From contig NZ_AP025245.1 in assembly GCF_021655615.1 (NCBI RefSeq), positions 992,001 to 1,056,000 on the forward strand: 64,000 nt of DNA, in the 5' to 3' direction. Below are positions 9,574-17,072 of the stretch, in pieces. Each line of letters begins with the position of its first letter. Position 1 is the first letter of the stretch. A program made the translations under genes and the position numbers. This DNA is from Acidianus sp. HS-5. Its GTDB lineage: Archaea; Thermoproteota; Thermoprotei_A; Sulfolobales; Sulfolobaceae. Below the pieces are notes generated by a model. That model searched no databases, was not told where the DNA came from, and saw only the letters and a list, made by a program, of their open reading frames with translations.

Positions 9574-10395
9574 TTATTCTATACTGGGAAAATAATTTAC
9601 TCCTAATAGCTCGGCACTGTACTGCTTACCATTAAGTAATACTGAAACCTTCAGAGGAAATGCAGGACTAATGCAGTTAAGATTTTTGCATACTTGTTGC
9701 GAGTTAGTAATTTCGTACACGTAAGTCGTCACTTCCTTCAAATACCCTGTAGTATTACCTATCTTTATTTCAGTAGCATTCTGAGGAAGTATTGCATATA
9801 ATATTCCATCACACTTTACTAGATAATTACCTATAGGATATTTAGCATCAAATGGTACTTTTATAACTAAAGGATTGTGCTTATAACCATTAAGAAATGA
9901 ACAAACTATCAGTTCATATTTTTCTGGTAATAATGTTGTCAAATTGGAATACCAAAGTCTATCGCTAGAATTGCAAGGAGGGCAAATATATAAAAGTACG
10001 TCCCTAAACCATATAGTTTGGTATGGGTATAAAGTATAGTTCATAGGACCAATAAATGGCAAAAACTCCCTTCCTTGAGGAAACGCTACATAAGTCTTGT
10101 TATTCTCAAAGTTCACAATTTTTATATTAAATGTACAGCATAACTGCGCTAAAGTGGTATTAGGCTTGAAAAGAGTAGTAACGTGTAATGTTACTGGCTT
10201 ATTGCCTATATCAGTTAGATAAATAAAAACACAATAGTTTACTCCATTAAAACGAATCGTTACGTTTTCACTAATATTATTATAAATCATTTTACTACCG
10301 CTAGTGACGTAGACATTATCATAGATCACACTACATAATTTATGAGAAGGAATATGAACAAAATACTGACTATAAAAAATAATTAGGAGATACAA
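9574..10395 (-). CDS. Secreted, N-glycosylated hypothetical protein next to the tRNA
   Basis: This 273-residue protein has a short hydrophobic N-terminus (MYLLIIFYSQYF) that may be a signal or anchor, about ten N-x-S/T sequons and paired cysteines (CPPC, VCKNLNC), which point to an extracytoplasmic location. Beta-strand-rich sequence follows; no catalytic motif is seen. The start is uncertain because the N-terminus is unusually short for a signal peptide. It may be host, or a relic of an earlier insertion beside the tRNA. Function unknown. Confidence 0.5.
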   Translation of the reverse strand: MYLLIIFYSQYFVHIPSHKLCSVIYDNVYVTSGSKMIYNNISENVTIRFNGVNYCVFIYLTDIGNKPVTLHVTTLFKPNTTLAQLCCTFNIKIVNFENNKTYVAFPQGREFLPFIGPMNYTLYPYQTIWFRDVLLYICPPCNSSDRLWYSNLTTLLPEKYELIVCSFLNGYKHNPLVIKVPFDAKYPIGNYLVKCDGILYAILPQNATEIKIGNTTGYLKEVTTYVYEITNSQQVCKNLNCISPAFPLKVSVLLNGKQYSAELLGVNYFPSIE

Positions 10396-10588
10396 CTATT
10401 ATTATCAACAAGGGTATTAAATTCTAAATTAGGTGCAAAATAAAAGGTAAGTTTATCGTTAACTTTAATAAAATTATTGAAGTATACAACGAATCAAGAG
10501 TACGCAAAGTTTTATATCCTATAGCCAAAAATTTAACCAAAGCACAAGTAAGAAAGTTTTAAATATTTCATACTTCTAATTATATCAC

Positions 10589-10681
<93 letters not shown>

Positions 10682-10793
10682 TTTTCTTATGTTTAGTTGA
10701 AAGATAGTTTCGTTCTCTTTATAAAGGCGTAAATGGAACATAAAGCCTTATTTTTGGAACAGTGTCACTTTCTTATAAGTAGGGTATAAAAAT

Positions 10794-12053
10794 ATGCTAA
10801 TTGACGTGACTAAATTAGACGAGGAACAGAGGAGAAGGATAGTGAAGAAAGTAGTGGAGAAACTGGGGCTGACACAAGCTGCGAAATCTCTGGAAATAGG
10901 CAGGAGTACTTTATACAGATACGTAAACTCCAATCAAAGTATTCCTTTAGAAGTAGTAAAGAGAGCTGCAGATATGTTAGCACCAGATGATCTTTCAGAT
11001 GCTATTTACGGGTTGAAAGTAGTTGAGGTGGACGCTACTATGGCATTATCAGTAGTTATTAAGGCAATGAAAGATGAAAAGTTCCGGAACTTCTTCGTCT
11101 CCATCCTTTACCAGTACTTAGGAGAGTATATGAAGAATGTATCTTCTACGTATATTGTCACTGAAGATGATGTGAGGAAGTTCGAAAAATCACTCCAAGG
11201 TAAGACTAAAAGCACTATCGATATGAGGATGAGGTATTTGAGAATAGCACTTACGAGGCTGGGGTATGAGTTAAGCCCAGACGGTATCAGAGACTTAATA
11301 GCAGAGTTATCTGAAGATAGCAGCAACATAGCCAGACATACAGCTAATTCCTTGAAATTATTCATAAAGACGATAGTAAAAGAGAAAAACGTCCAGTTGG
11401 CACAGATGCTGTATAATTCGTTCAAGGTTCCTAAATCAAAATACAAGTATAAACCTCAACCGCTTACTTTAGACGCATTAAGAAAAATCTTTGATAATAT
11501 AAATCACTTAGGCGCCAAAGCGTTCTTCTTGTTGCTGACAGAATCTGGGCTCAGGGTAGGAGAAGTTTATTCATTGAAAATAGACCAGCTGGACCTGGAA
11601 AACCGGATAATAAAAGTGATGAAAGAGACGGAAACCAAGAGAGCCTATATCTCCTTCATACACACAGAAACTAAGAAATGGTTACAAGAAGTCTATTTCC
11701 CATACAGAGAAGAATTCATAAGGACTTACGAATTTGCGGTTAAACAAATAGGGGCAGACGTTGAGATGTGGAAGCAGAAACTATTCCCGTTCCAGTTAGC
11801 CGATTTACGTGCCTCTATAAAGGAGGGGATGAGGAGAGTTTTAGGAAAGGAGTTCAGGCTTTACGACCTGAGGTCCTTCTTCGCTTCCTACATGATCAAG
11901 AATGGAGTCTCCCCGATGATCATAAACCTGCTCCAGGGGAGAGCTCCTCCGGCCCAGTTTCAGATATTGCAAAACCATTACTTTGTAATGAGTGAGATAG
12001 AGCTCCAAAAGGTCTTTGACGAGAAAGGACCTAAACTACTTTCTCTAAAATAA
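10794..12053 (+). CDS. int: Tyrosine-recombinase integrase of the element
   Basis: The 419-residue protein begins with an HTH region (LGLTQAAKSLEIGRSTLYRY), has a central SAM-like core-binding domain, and a C-terminal catalytic domain with the first Arg in ESGLRVGEVYSLK (about residue 252), the second-Arg region LYDLRSFFASYM (about 360) and a probable nucleophile Tyr in QNHYFV (about 395). It lies 113 bp from attL and is complete. It would integrate and excise the circular element at tRNA-Glu. TATA-like GGTATAAAAA lies right before the ATG. A truncated relative is at 55187-56009. Confidence 0.95.
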   Translation: MLIDVTKLDEEQRRRIVKKVVEKLGLTQAAKSLEIGRSTLYRYVNSNQSIPLEVVKRAADMLAPDDLSDAIYGLKVVEVDATMALSVVIKAMKDEKFRNFFVSILYQYLGEYMKNVSSTYIVTEDDVRKFEKSLQGKTKSTIDMRMRYLRIALTRLGYELSPDGIRDLIAELSEDSSNIARHTANSLKLFIKTIVKEKNVQLAQMLYNSFKVPKSKYKYKPQPLTLDALRKIFDNINHLGAKAFFLLLTESGLRVGEVYSLKIDQLDLENRIIKVMKETETKRAYISFIHTETKKWLQEVYFPYREEFIRTYEFAVKQIGADVEMWKQKLFPFQLADLRASIKEGMRRVLGKEFRLYDLRSFFASYMIKNGVSPMIINLLQGRAPPAQFQILQNHYFVMSEIELQKVFDEKGPKLLSLK

Positions 12054-12327
12054 GGTCTATCTCTTTACCTAAATACTGTTCCCATATTTGTCTGAGAGAA
12101 ATAGGTAGGGTAAGCATAAAATATTCACCGTGCTTGTAGACGCTCCTCAACCCTATTAAGATCTCTTTCTCGCCTACTATTGCTGTAACACTCCATTTCC
12201 CATAACCTAGATAACGGTTAAACCTCTGGGGTAAGTAAACGTAATAAATTTCCTTCTTTCCACTCCTCATTTTCGATACCGTAACTCCTGGGATAAGTAG
12301 TTTACCTAATTCGGCCAATATTCTCAC
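12031..12327 (-). CDS. Small element protein, last gene of a minus-strand operon
   Basis: This 98-residue protein of unknown family has KMRSGKKEIYYVYLP, then beta-rich sequence ending in YLGKEIDLILEKVV. The gene overlaps the integrase 3' end by 23 bp, convergent, so the two transcripts overlap. Its start overlaps the preceding coiled-coil gene by 4 bp (ATGA type), showing translational coupling in an operon running from 13611 down to 12031. Confidence 0.7.
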   Translation of the reverse strand: MRILAELGKLLIPGVTVSKMRSGKKEIYYVYLPQRFNRYLGYGKWSVTAIVGEKEILIGLRSVYKHGEYFMLTLPISLRQIWEQYLGKEIDLILEKVV

Positions 12328-12596
12328 CTCTGGTCTCCCAGTTCCTCCTTTAGTTTTTCAACTATCTTTCTGAGGTGGAGATCCTGCTTCTCCTTATCAG
12401 ATATTTCTAAAGCGATTTTTATCCCTCTTAATAATGTATCTCTTTGCTTCCTTAATTTTTCATTATCTCTCTTTAGATACTCTATCTCTCTCTCAAGTTT
12501 GTTGATCTTATTCTGCAGTCTGGCTATAGTCTCTATTGCCCTGGCATACTGTTTCTTCAACTCGAAGTTTTCCTCTATAATTTCATTTATCGTCAT
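12324..12596 (-). CDS. Coiled-coil protein
   Basis: This 90-residue protein is almost entirely heptad-like alpha helix (LQNKINKLEREIEYLKRDNE). It probably dimerises or scaffolds another protein; no DNA-binding motif is seen. It overlaps both neighbours in the minus-strand operon by 4 and 14 bp. Function unknown. Confidence 0.7.
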   Translation of the reverse strand: MTINEIIEENFELKKQYARAIETIARLQNKINKLEREIEYLKRDNEKLRKQRDTLLRGIKIALEISDKEKQDLHLRKIVEKLKEELGDQR

Positions 12597-12735
12597 TTAG
12601 ACTCACCTTCTTATCCTTACAATCAATCAAATATTGTCCTAGAATTATATCGCAAATATCTTCATTATCTTTATTAAGAGATTTCTCGCAAATCTTAAGG
12701 ACATCTTCTAAACTCCTGCAATATTCTTCAGTCAT
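12583..12735 (-). CDS. 50-residue cysteine-containing protein
   Basis: The small frame runs from the ATG at 12735 to TGA at 12583-12585. It is acidic, helical and has four cysteines (YCRS, KICEK, DICD, DCKD). It sits in the gap between the CopG-like and coiled-coil genes with only a few bases spacing or overlap, which is the main reason to call it. No family recognised. Confidence 0.55.
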   Translation of the reverse strand: MTEEYCRSLEDVLKICEKSLNKDNEDICDIILGQYLIDCKDKKVSLNDDK

Positions 12736-12737
12736 AT

Positions 12738-12914
12738 TCACAGCCTCATCTTCTCTACTCTGGCCGCAGGAACTATCTCTTTATTTGTCTTGTCTTTTAG
12801 TAAGCGCTCTATTGCTAGTCTTATCACTTCACTCCTGTTTAACCCGTATTTTATAGCATACATATCCAGTTGCTCTAACAAGTCCTCTTCAACTTTGAAC
12901 GTGATTACCCTCAT
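12738..12914 (-). CDS. CopG/RHH ribbon-helix-helix regulator
   Basis: The 58 residues have a classic ribbon-helix-helix layout: an N-terminal strand RVITFKVEEDLLEQLD followed by YGLNRSEVIRLAIERLL. Such proteins bind DNA as dimers and control plasmid copy number or toxin-antitoxin operons. The ATG at 12914 overlaps the stop of the preceding 54-residue gene by 4 bp. It is a candidate repressor of the operon or of replication. Confidence 0.8.
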   Translation of the reverse strand: MRVITFKVEEDLLEQLDMYAIKYGLNRSEVIRLAIERLLKDKTNKEIVPAARVEKMRL

Positions 12915-13075
12915 TTCTCATCACACACCTTCCTTATCAGTTCGATAATTTCCTCATAGTAAAAGCGCGCTCTAGCACCGTCATTAGATCTTATAGAATC
13001 TTCAAACTTCATTAGCAAATATTGTACTCTCTCGCTTGGCTTCTTCTCCTCAGTTTTTCTCTTTTTAAAGATCAT
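12911..13075 (-). CDS. 54-residue basic protein
   Basis: This frame runs from the ATG at 13075 to TGA, overlapping the preceding gene (13065-13289) by 11 bp and the CopG-like gene by 4 bp. The start is basic (IFKKRKTEEKKPSER) and the rest helical. It is supported by tight packing in the operon. Function unknown. Confidence 0.6.
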   Translation of the reverse strand: MIFKKRKTEEKKPSERVQYLLMKFEDSIRSNDGARARFYYEEIIELIRKVCDEK

Positions 13076-13289
13076 TTATAGCACCCTTCAAACTAACTGA
13101 ATATAGGCCCGCTTGAATCTTTTGGACCAGAAATAATGACCTCTGTAGTCTGGTTATCATAGCCTCTTCGTCCGCGTTCTCTGTCGTCAAGTCTATCTTC
13201 AGCATCTTTACCGTTGATAATAATTCCCTGATTTCTGCGTCTAGTTCCTTGAATAAATCTGACAAATCCTGCTCACTCATCTTCATCAA
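13065..13289 (-). CDS. Small helical hypothetical protein
   Basis: The 74 residues are predicted helical and acidic at the N-terminus (EQDLSDLFKELDAEIREL), with an adjacent ATG ATG start. It overlaps the upstream gene by 17 bp in the same operon. It has no recognisable motif and may be a partner of one of the DNA-binding proteins here. Confidence 0.65.
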   Translation of the reverse strand: MMKMSEQDLSDLFKELDAEIRELLSTVKMLKIDLTTENADEEAMITRLQRSLFLVQKIQAGLYSVSLKGAINDL

Positions 13290-13611
13290 CTCCTACAACT
13301 GCTAATATCTGCAGTGTCTTCTTCGCTCTCTCTTTCAATAATCTGAAGACGAATTCTCTAGCCTCAGGGTTATTATCTATCAACCATAATATTCTATCAT
13401 TCCCTAAGTGAGTCCTTCCCTTGCTAAGTTTATACATAGCGGACCTACTCAAAACTCCCTTAAAGTCGCTCGAAAACTTGTTGAATATCTTTTCACGATC
13501 CTCCTTGGTTAAAGACTCGATTAAAAAAAGAAGGTCCTTTTGACTTATCTCCCCGTTAACTGGGGAGTTAACAGAGTTTTTGAAAGTTTGGACGGACATT
13601 TTTGTTATCAC
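13273..13611 (-). CDS. First gene of the minus-strand operon; HTH-like DNA-binding protein
   Basis: 112 residues from GTG at 13611, or 108 from ATG at 13599, which has GTGAT before it. A central segment (LSRSAMYKLSKGRTHLGNDRILWLI) resembles an HTH. The N-terminal linker VNSPVNG is encoded by a copy of the dispersed 18-bp motif (13555-13572). A 19-bp operator-like palindrome at 13614-13632 abuts the start, between it and the TATA-like TTTATATTT, so the operon is probably repressed there. Confidence 0.65.
   Translation of the reverse strand: MITKMSVQTFKNSVNSPVNGEISQKDLLFLIESLTKEDREKIFNKFSSDFKGVLSRSAMYKLSKGRTHLGNDRILWLIDNNPEAREFVFRLLKERAKKTLQILAVVGVDEDE
13555..13572 (+). repeat. Dispersed 18-bp motif, copy 1 (GTTAACTGGGGAGTTAAC)
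   Basis: This is an exact consensus copy: arms GTTAACT and AGTTAAC around GGGG. It lies inside the coding region 13273-13611, in frame, encoding a flexible N-terminal segment. Confidence 0.95.
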
Positions 13612-13613
13612 TA

Positions 13614-13632
13614 TGATACGTATAACGTATCA
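13614..13632. promoter_or_regulatory. Palindromic operator TGATACG-TA-TAACGTATCA
   Basis: This near-perfect palindrome abuts the start of the minus-strand operon. The same 19-bp sequence, different at two central bases, is at 14901-14919 before a wHTH gene, so one regulator probably binds both. A TATA-like stretch lies beside it. Confidence 0.75.
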
Positions 13633-13650
13633 AATATAAAAACTTTGCTA

Positions 13651-13663
13651 TACGTAAAGCGTA
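13651..13663. promoter_or_regulatory. Inverted repeat TACG-TAAAG-CGTA
   Basis: It lies 38 bp before the gene at 13701 in the divergent intergenic region. It resembles, in arms and core, the TTACG-CGTAA operator family found upstream of 40845, 40951 and 42338. Candidate operator for the 13701-14301 pair. Confidence 0.5.
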
Positions 13664-13700
13664 AAGAAAGTTGATATTCTTAGAATAACAGTTTAATATT

Positions 13701-13898
13701 ATGCCTGAAAGTTTGATAGTGAGGGATCCTAAATATCTAGGTAAGTTCATTGCAGTTGATAGAGAATTCAATATTATAGGTTATGGTGATTCCCGAGAAG
13801 AGCTAGAAAGAGAGTTAAATAAAAAAGGTTATAGCATAGCCGATTACGATATAATATATGTCCCTAAATCCCTCAAAAAAGATCCTGAAAGCCATTAA
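13701..13898 (+). CDS. DUF5678-like small protein
   Basis: This 65-residue protein follows the pattern P-x-Y-L-G-K-F-I-A-V-D ... G-x-S-x-E-E-L ... Y-D-I-I-Y-V-P typical of DUF5678 proteins (KYLGKFIAVDREF, GYSIADYDIIYVP). Related sequence forms the C-terminus of the regulator at 40951. In many archaea such small proteins precede retropepsin-like proteins, exactly as here: the next gene overlaps its end by 41 bp. Molecular role uncertain; an antitoxin-like or regulatory partner is plausible. Confidence 0.75.
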   Translation: MPESLIVRDPKYLGKFIAVDREFNIIGYGDSREELERELNKKGYSIADYDIIYVPKSLKKDPESH

Positions 13899-14301
13899 TT
13901 TTTCAGATTTTTACGAAAATAAGATTCCATTGCTTCAAGTCGAGTTAGAATGTCCTAAAATCGAAAGAGGGAAAATTGTTTTAGGATTGATAGATACTGG
14001 TAGTAGGTATACGATAATTAATAAGTATGCAGTAGAAGAATGTTTTACGAAAGATGACCTAAAAACAAAGTATACTGGCAGGGTAGTTATTAATAATAAG
14101 GAATACGAAAGATACTCCTTTAGATTTACGTTTCCCCAGTTGGACAATATAAGTGAGATATTCAACGCCGCAATTATGGAATACAGTCTAATTCCTGAAG
14201 AGTTAGTACCGAGCGTTATTTTGGGTAGAGAAGACTTTTTGAAGAGAGTAGTAATTTGCATGTACAAATCTGAATGGATGACAATATATAAAGAATTTTA
14301 A
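13858..14301 (+). CDS. Retropepsin-like aspartic protease homologue
   Basis: The 147 residues contain GLIDTGSRYTII near residue 44, the DTG active-site triad followed by Ser, and a C-terminal VILGREDFLKR, matching single-domain retroviral-type aspartic proteases that work as dimers. It is paired with, and overlaps, the DUF5678-like gene. A substrate cannot be inferred. The length fits archaeal members. It could regulate an element protein by cleavage, but nothing in the sequence shows the target. Confidence 0.75.
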   Translation: MSLNPSKKILKAINFSDFYENKIPLLQVELECPKIERGKIVLGLIDTGSRYTIINKYAVEECFTKDDLKTKYTGRVVINNKEYERYSFRFTFPQLDNISEIFNAAIMEYSLIPEELVPSVILGREDFLKRVVICMYKSEWMTIYKEF

Positions 14302-14353
14302 CTTTCGGAATTCTCTGACCGATATTTATCACTTTTGTATATTTTGATCTAAA

Positions 14354-14524
14354 ATGGATAAAGATAGTTATATGAAAGGATTCGAAGACTGCTTAGATTT
14401 TGTTTTAATAGAGTTAAAGAAATCAAAAGATCTAAATGACGCAAAGACTAGAATTGAAATAATCTATACAGAGTTTAAAGAAAACAAATATGAAATAGTA
14501 AAGAAAATGTTAAACTTAGATTAG
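14354..14524 (+). CDS. 56-residue helical protein
   Basis: The frame runs from the ATG at 14354 to TAG at 14522-14524, ending on the convergent regulator gene. It is rich in Lys, Glu and Asp (IELKKSKDLNDAKTRIEI). An AT-rich promoter-like stretch (TATTTTGATCT) precedes it. No family recognised. Confidence 0.5.
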   Translation: MDKDSYMKGFEDCLDFVLIELKKSKDLNDAKTRIEIIYTEFKENKYEIVKKMLNLD

Positions 14525-14823
14525 ACTTCTACTGACGGCCTTTGTGGATGCTTAATACTTTCCTCCATTATGCTTACTATTTCTTTTAGTCTCTTTGCAA
14601 CCTCCTTTCCATAGTCAGTCAAAAATATAAGCCTCCTTCTTGGGAACGTGTCCTCTCTCTTATCGTAAACCAAGCCCAATTCCATTAACTCGTCTATAGC
14701 CTTTTTTATTGCATTGGGATTACTCTCTGTCTTATCTGATATGTCCCTAAAGGCTGATCCATCATTTTCTAGCAGAAATAATAATACCCTTTGTTGCATT
14801 TCTGTTAACTCTGTACGTTTCAC
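14521..14823 (-). CDS. Winged-helix transcription regulator (paralogue of 40951)
   Basis: The 100 residues form one winged helix: LTEMQQRVLLFLLEN, recognition helix NPNAIKKAIDELMELGL, and wing REDTFPRRRLIFLTDYG. The wing is nearly identical to REETFPRRRLVRLTDKG of the 40951 protein. It starts with GTG at 14823, and an inverted repeat TACGTT-T-CACGTA (14814-14826) covers that start, which suggests autorepression. It is divergent from the wHTH gene at 14921. Confidence 0.8.
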   Translation of the reverse strand: MKRTELTEMQQRVLLFLLENDGSAFRDISDKTESNPNAIKKAIDELMELGLVYDKREDTFPRRRLIFLTDYGKEVAKRLKEIVSIMEESIKHPQRPSVEV

Positions 14824-14869
14824 GTAGTAAAACTATACAATTATTCCGTAATGAATATATGCTAACTGC

Positions 14870-14882
14870 TACGTGTCACGTA
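14870..14882. promoter_or_regulatory. Palindrome TACGTG-T-CACGTA
   Basis: This perfect palindrome lies between the divergent wHTH genes 14521-14823 and 14921-15202. A close relative, TACGTT-T-CACGTA, overlaps the start of the former at 14814-14826. The two sites, 56 bp apart, suggest cooperative binding by that regulator. Confidence 0.6.
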
Positions 14883-14900
14883 TAATAAGATTTATATATT

Positions 14901-14919
14901 TGATACGCGTAACGTATCA
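14901..14919. promoter_or_regulatory. Palindromic operator TGATACG-CG-TAACGTATCA
   Basis: It is located between TATA-like TTTATATATT (14891-14900) and the ATG at 14921, where a repressor would block a leaderless transcript. It matches the operator at 13614-13632 at 17 of 19 bases. Confidence 0.75.
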
Positions 14920-14920
14920 T

Positions 14921-15202
14921 ATGAAAATAAGAGACATGTTAGTTCTTCCATCTGCAAAAATCTTACTGATCTTATTAGACGGTCCGAAAAACGATAAGGA
15001 AATAGTGTCTACACTAAAGATGAGCTCAACAACATATAATGAGAACATAACATGGTTATTAGCACATGGATTTATACAAAAGACTTCTGATGGCAGATAT
15101 ATACTCACAGATAAGGCTAAACAACAATTAGTTAACGTATTTCTACCACTCCTAAGTTACATAGACAAATTGAAAGAAATTGTTACAGTTTCAACAAGTT
15201 AA
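14921..15202 (+). CDS. Winged-helix regulator, probably autoregulated
   Basis: I chose the ATG at 14921 rather than the longer frame from 14873, because TATA and operator sequences lie between the two. The 93-residue product has a winged helix (PSAKILLILLDGPKNDKEIV, TYNENITWLLAHGFIQK, DGRYILTDKA) and a C-terminal helix for dimerisation. It is a candidate repressor for the paired 19-bp operators at its own promoter and at the operon starting at 13611. Confidence 0.75.
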   Translation: MKIRDMLVLPSAKILLILLDGPKNDKEIVSTLKMSSTTYNENITWLLAHGFIQKTSDGRYILTDKAKQQLVNVFLPLLSYIDKLKEIVTVSTS

Positions 15203-15234
15203 AAAAAGAGGGCTAATGGCTGGAGGGGTGGTCA

Positions 15235-15351
15235 ATGAAACTATTCTCAAATATCATAATAAGCATTACTCTGGTACTCATCTTCTTCATCCTTCTTCAA
15301 CTGGATACTCTCTCAAAAGAGAGCGTTTACTGGGGGGTTAACGAATGCTAA
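15235..15351 (+). CDS. 38-residue single-span membrane peptide
   Basis: The frame runs from ATG at 15235, preceded by GGAGGGGTGGT, to TAA at 15349. One hydrophobic segment (IIISITLVLIFFILL) is followed by a polar tail. Its 3' end reads through a copy of the dispersed motif (15325-15342, VYWGVN) and overlaps the next gene start by 7 bp. No homologue recognised. Confidence 0.45.
   Translation: MKLFSNIIISITLVLIFFILLQLDTLSKESVYWGVNEC
15325..15342 (+). repeat. Dispersed 18-bp motif, copy 2 (GTTTACTGGGGGGTTAAC)
   Basis: One base off the arm consensus and GGGGGG centre. It lies just before the gene 15345-15926 and forms the left side of a one-gene cassette. Confidence 0.9.
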
Positions 15352-15926
15352 TAGCTATGGGTCATACGGTCTACGGTGAGAGAATAAGGAAAGACTTCCC
15401 TAACATCTTAGTATACCCTGAGTTTTTCGACAGTAAAAAGGACCTACTCAGGAGAAATTATCACATTTATTTGAAGAAGCTCTGGTCCTTGAGGAGTACT
15501 ATCAAAATAGCGATATATCCCGACTACATCTACCATAAGCTCTGGATCCCGAATAATGTGGAATACATTATTCCAGTTCATTCATTAGATGAAGGAGTAG
15601 TAAGGATTTATAGAGAGCTAAGCAGCTTTACAAAAGTCTGGTTGGGTTTTGCTTCAAATGAGAAGTACAGAGATTATGAGATTGCCGATTTTGTAGAGTT
15701 TGCTAAAAGGTTGAACGCTAAGACCTGGTACCTAGGTATATCGACGAAAAGAGAACTCAGGGAAGCAGTAAAGTGGAACTTTGAAGGGATCGACATTACT
15801 ACAATGCTTCTTGGTAAATTTGAGCAAATAGGGGATTACAACTACGTTAGACGTAAAATAACAGAGCTTCTGGGCCATACGAAAGTCCAGGGTAAGCAAA
15901 CAAGGATAGTGGAGTTTTTGCGTTAA
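15345..15926 (+). CDS. Hypothetical protein, motif-bounded cassette gene
   Basis: This 193-residue protein has alternating strands and helices (TIKIAIYPDYIYHK, FTKVWLGFA, KTWYLGIS, WNFEGIDITTML) like part of a TIM barrel; a distant link to tRNA-guanine transglycosylase-like barrels is possible but unproven. The gene is flanked by dispersed motif copies at 15325 and 15922, and its TAA stop (15924-15926) is part of the second copy, so gene and motif appear to move together. Confidence 0.65.
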   Translation: MLIAMGHTVYGERIRKDFPNILVYPEFFDSKKDLLRRNYHIYLKKLWSLRSTIKIAIYPDYIYHKLWIPNNVEYIIPVHSLDEGVVRIYRELSSFTKVWLGFASNEKYRDYEIADFVEFAKRLNAKTWYLGISTKRELREAVKWNFEGIDITTMLLGKFEQIGDYNYVRRKITELLGHTKVQGKQTRIVEFLR

Positions 15927-15939
15927 CCCCCCGGTTAAC
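15922..15939 (-). repeat. Dispersed 18-bp motif, copy 3 (GTTAACCCCCCGGTTAAC)
   Basis: Both arms GTTAAC are intact around a C-rich centre, inverted relative to copy 2. It supplies the stop codon of gene 15345-15926. Confidence 0.9.
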
Positions 15940-15952
15940 GTGGTGAGTTGAC

Positions 15953-16612
15953 GTGGACAGACAGAAAATCCTTGACGAAATTTTCAGGATTAGGAGTGAG
16001 TTGATAGAGAGAGTTGCAACGATAAGGAAAGAAATATTCGGGATAAAGGACATGCTGCAGCTAAAACTACTGCCTGCGTGGGCTATGTCGAGGCTCAGGG
16101 ATGAGAATGGAGACGTTAGATGGGAATACGCGGGATACGGTGACAGGATCTTAGTAGTGGAGCTTCACGACCCCTGGACGGAAGACAAGAATAAGAGAGA
16201 ACGTAAAACCGCATTCGTAATATACTTTTCACTACAGACGTCCAAGCCCCTCGTACCGGCCCAACTTAAGTTTAAACTTAATTCCGTATATAAGGTGGTA
16301 AATAAGCTGAGGGCAAAGGGCTACCACGTCTTCCCCGCAGTTGTAGTGTATAACGCCACTCCCGGAGCCAAGGAGATGTTGCAAAAGCATAAGGTAGAGT
16401 TCTTTAACGATTTAGATAACCTTCTCGGGTGGATTTATTCTAAACTTTTGTCCAGGCTACAGAGGTTGGTAGAAGTTACAAAATTCACCTTTCAATTTGA
16501 TAGGATATTCCTCTTTTTAAAGAAGGTAATAGAGGGCCTGGGATATAAGATCCCGTCGACGTTATTAGAAGCCTGGGCCTACAAACCTAAATATCCTCAG
16601 GCCTCAACGTAA
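15953..16612 (+). CDS. Hypothetical protein, motif-bounded
   Basis: This 219-residue soluble protein starts at GTG 15953. It has an N-terminal helical pair (QKILDEIFRIRSELIERV), an alpha/beta centre (GYGDRILVVELHDPW, KTAFVIYFSLQT, YHVFPAVVVYN) that could be a nuclease-like fold, and a helical C-terminus. No catalytic motif is certain. It sits between motif copies at 15922 and 16670/16737, and appears richer in G+C than its downstream flank by eye. Confidence 0.6.
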   Translation: MDRQKILDEIFRIRSELIERVATIRKEIFGIKDMLQLKLLPAWAMSRLRDENGDVRWEYAGYGDRILVVELHDPWTEDKNKRERKTAFVIYFSLQTSKPLVPAQLKFKLNSVYKVVNKLRAKGYHVFPAVVVYNATPGAKEMLQKHKVEFFNDLDNLLGWIYSKLLSRLQRLVEVTKFTFQFDRIFLFLKKVIEGLGYKIPSTLLEAWAYKPKYPQAST

Positions 16613-16669
16613 AACTCCCTCTTCTATCGATAATTTTTCTCACTTTAGTATTAAATATTCATGATATGC

Positions 16670-16687
16670 GTTAACTCTCAGTTAATT
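16670..16687. repeat. Dispersed motif, degenerate copy 4 (GTTAACTCTCAGTTAATT)
   Basis: The left arm and half of the right arm are conserved; the centre is TCTC instead of CCCC. It lies 67 bp before a full copy. Confidence 0.6.
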
Positions 16688-16736
16688 TCAAAAAATTCTT
16701 TTCATTTTACAACAAATTTTCTCCAATTTTTACTCT

Positions 16737-16754
16737 GTTAACCGGGGAGTTATA
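16737..16754 (+). repeat. Dispersed 18-bp motif, copy 5 (GTTAACCGGGGAGTTATA)
   Basis: The left arm and GGGGAGTTA are conserved; the last three bases diverge. Intergenic. Confidence 0.85.
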
Positions 16755-17072
16755 TGTAAAAAGTGGCCAAGAAATAAAGACATTTATTATTTCTTTCTAA
16801 AAGAAAGAAATTAAAAGGAGAACGCGTGAACAAAAATACTTTACAATTTTTAAGGAAGTGAACAGATATTATTCCTAAAATAACATTCCTTATGAAGAGA
16901 TTAACTTATTGAAACTTACAAAAATAAGGACGTGAACAGATACAGGGTAAAAGTTGCCCCTTATAGTATACTGTAAAAGTAACTATCTAACCAAATAATA
17001 ATATAATAAAAAGAAGGAAGTACTGGGTCAGGGTACTGTAAGCAGAACTATTAACTCCCCTTACTTTTTCGG

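Larger units (their letters stand above)
16613..17072. other. 460-bp intergenic region with motif copies and GTGAACA repeats
   Basis: It holds two dispersed-motif copies (16670 and 16737) and three direct repeats of GTGAACA at 16826, 16858 and 16932, the last two extending to GTGAACAGATA. An inverted repeat TTTCTTTCTAAAAGAAAGAAA lies around 16790-16810. No open frame is convincing. It could hold regulatory or replication sites; nothing decides this. Confidence 0.5.
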
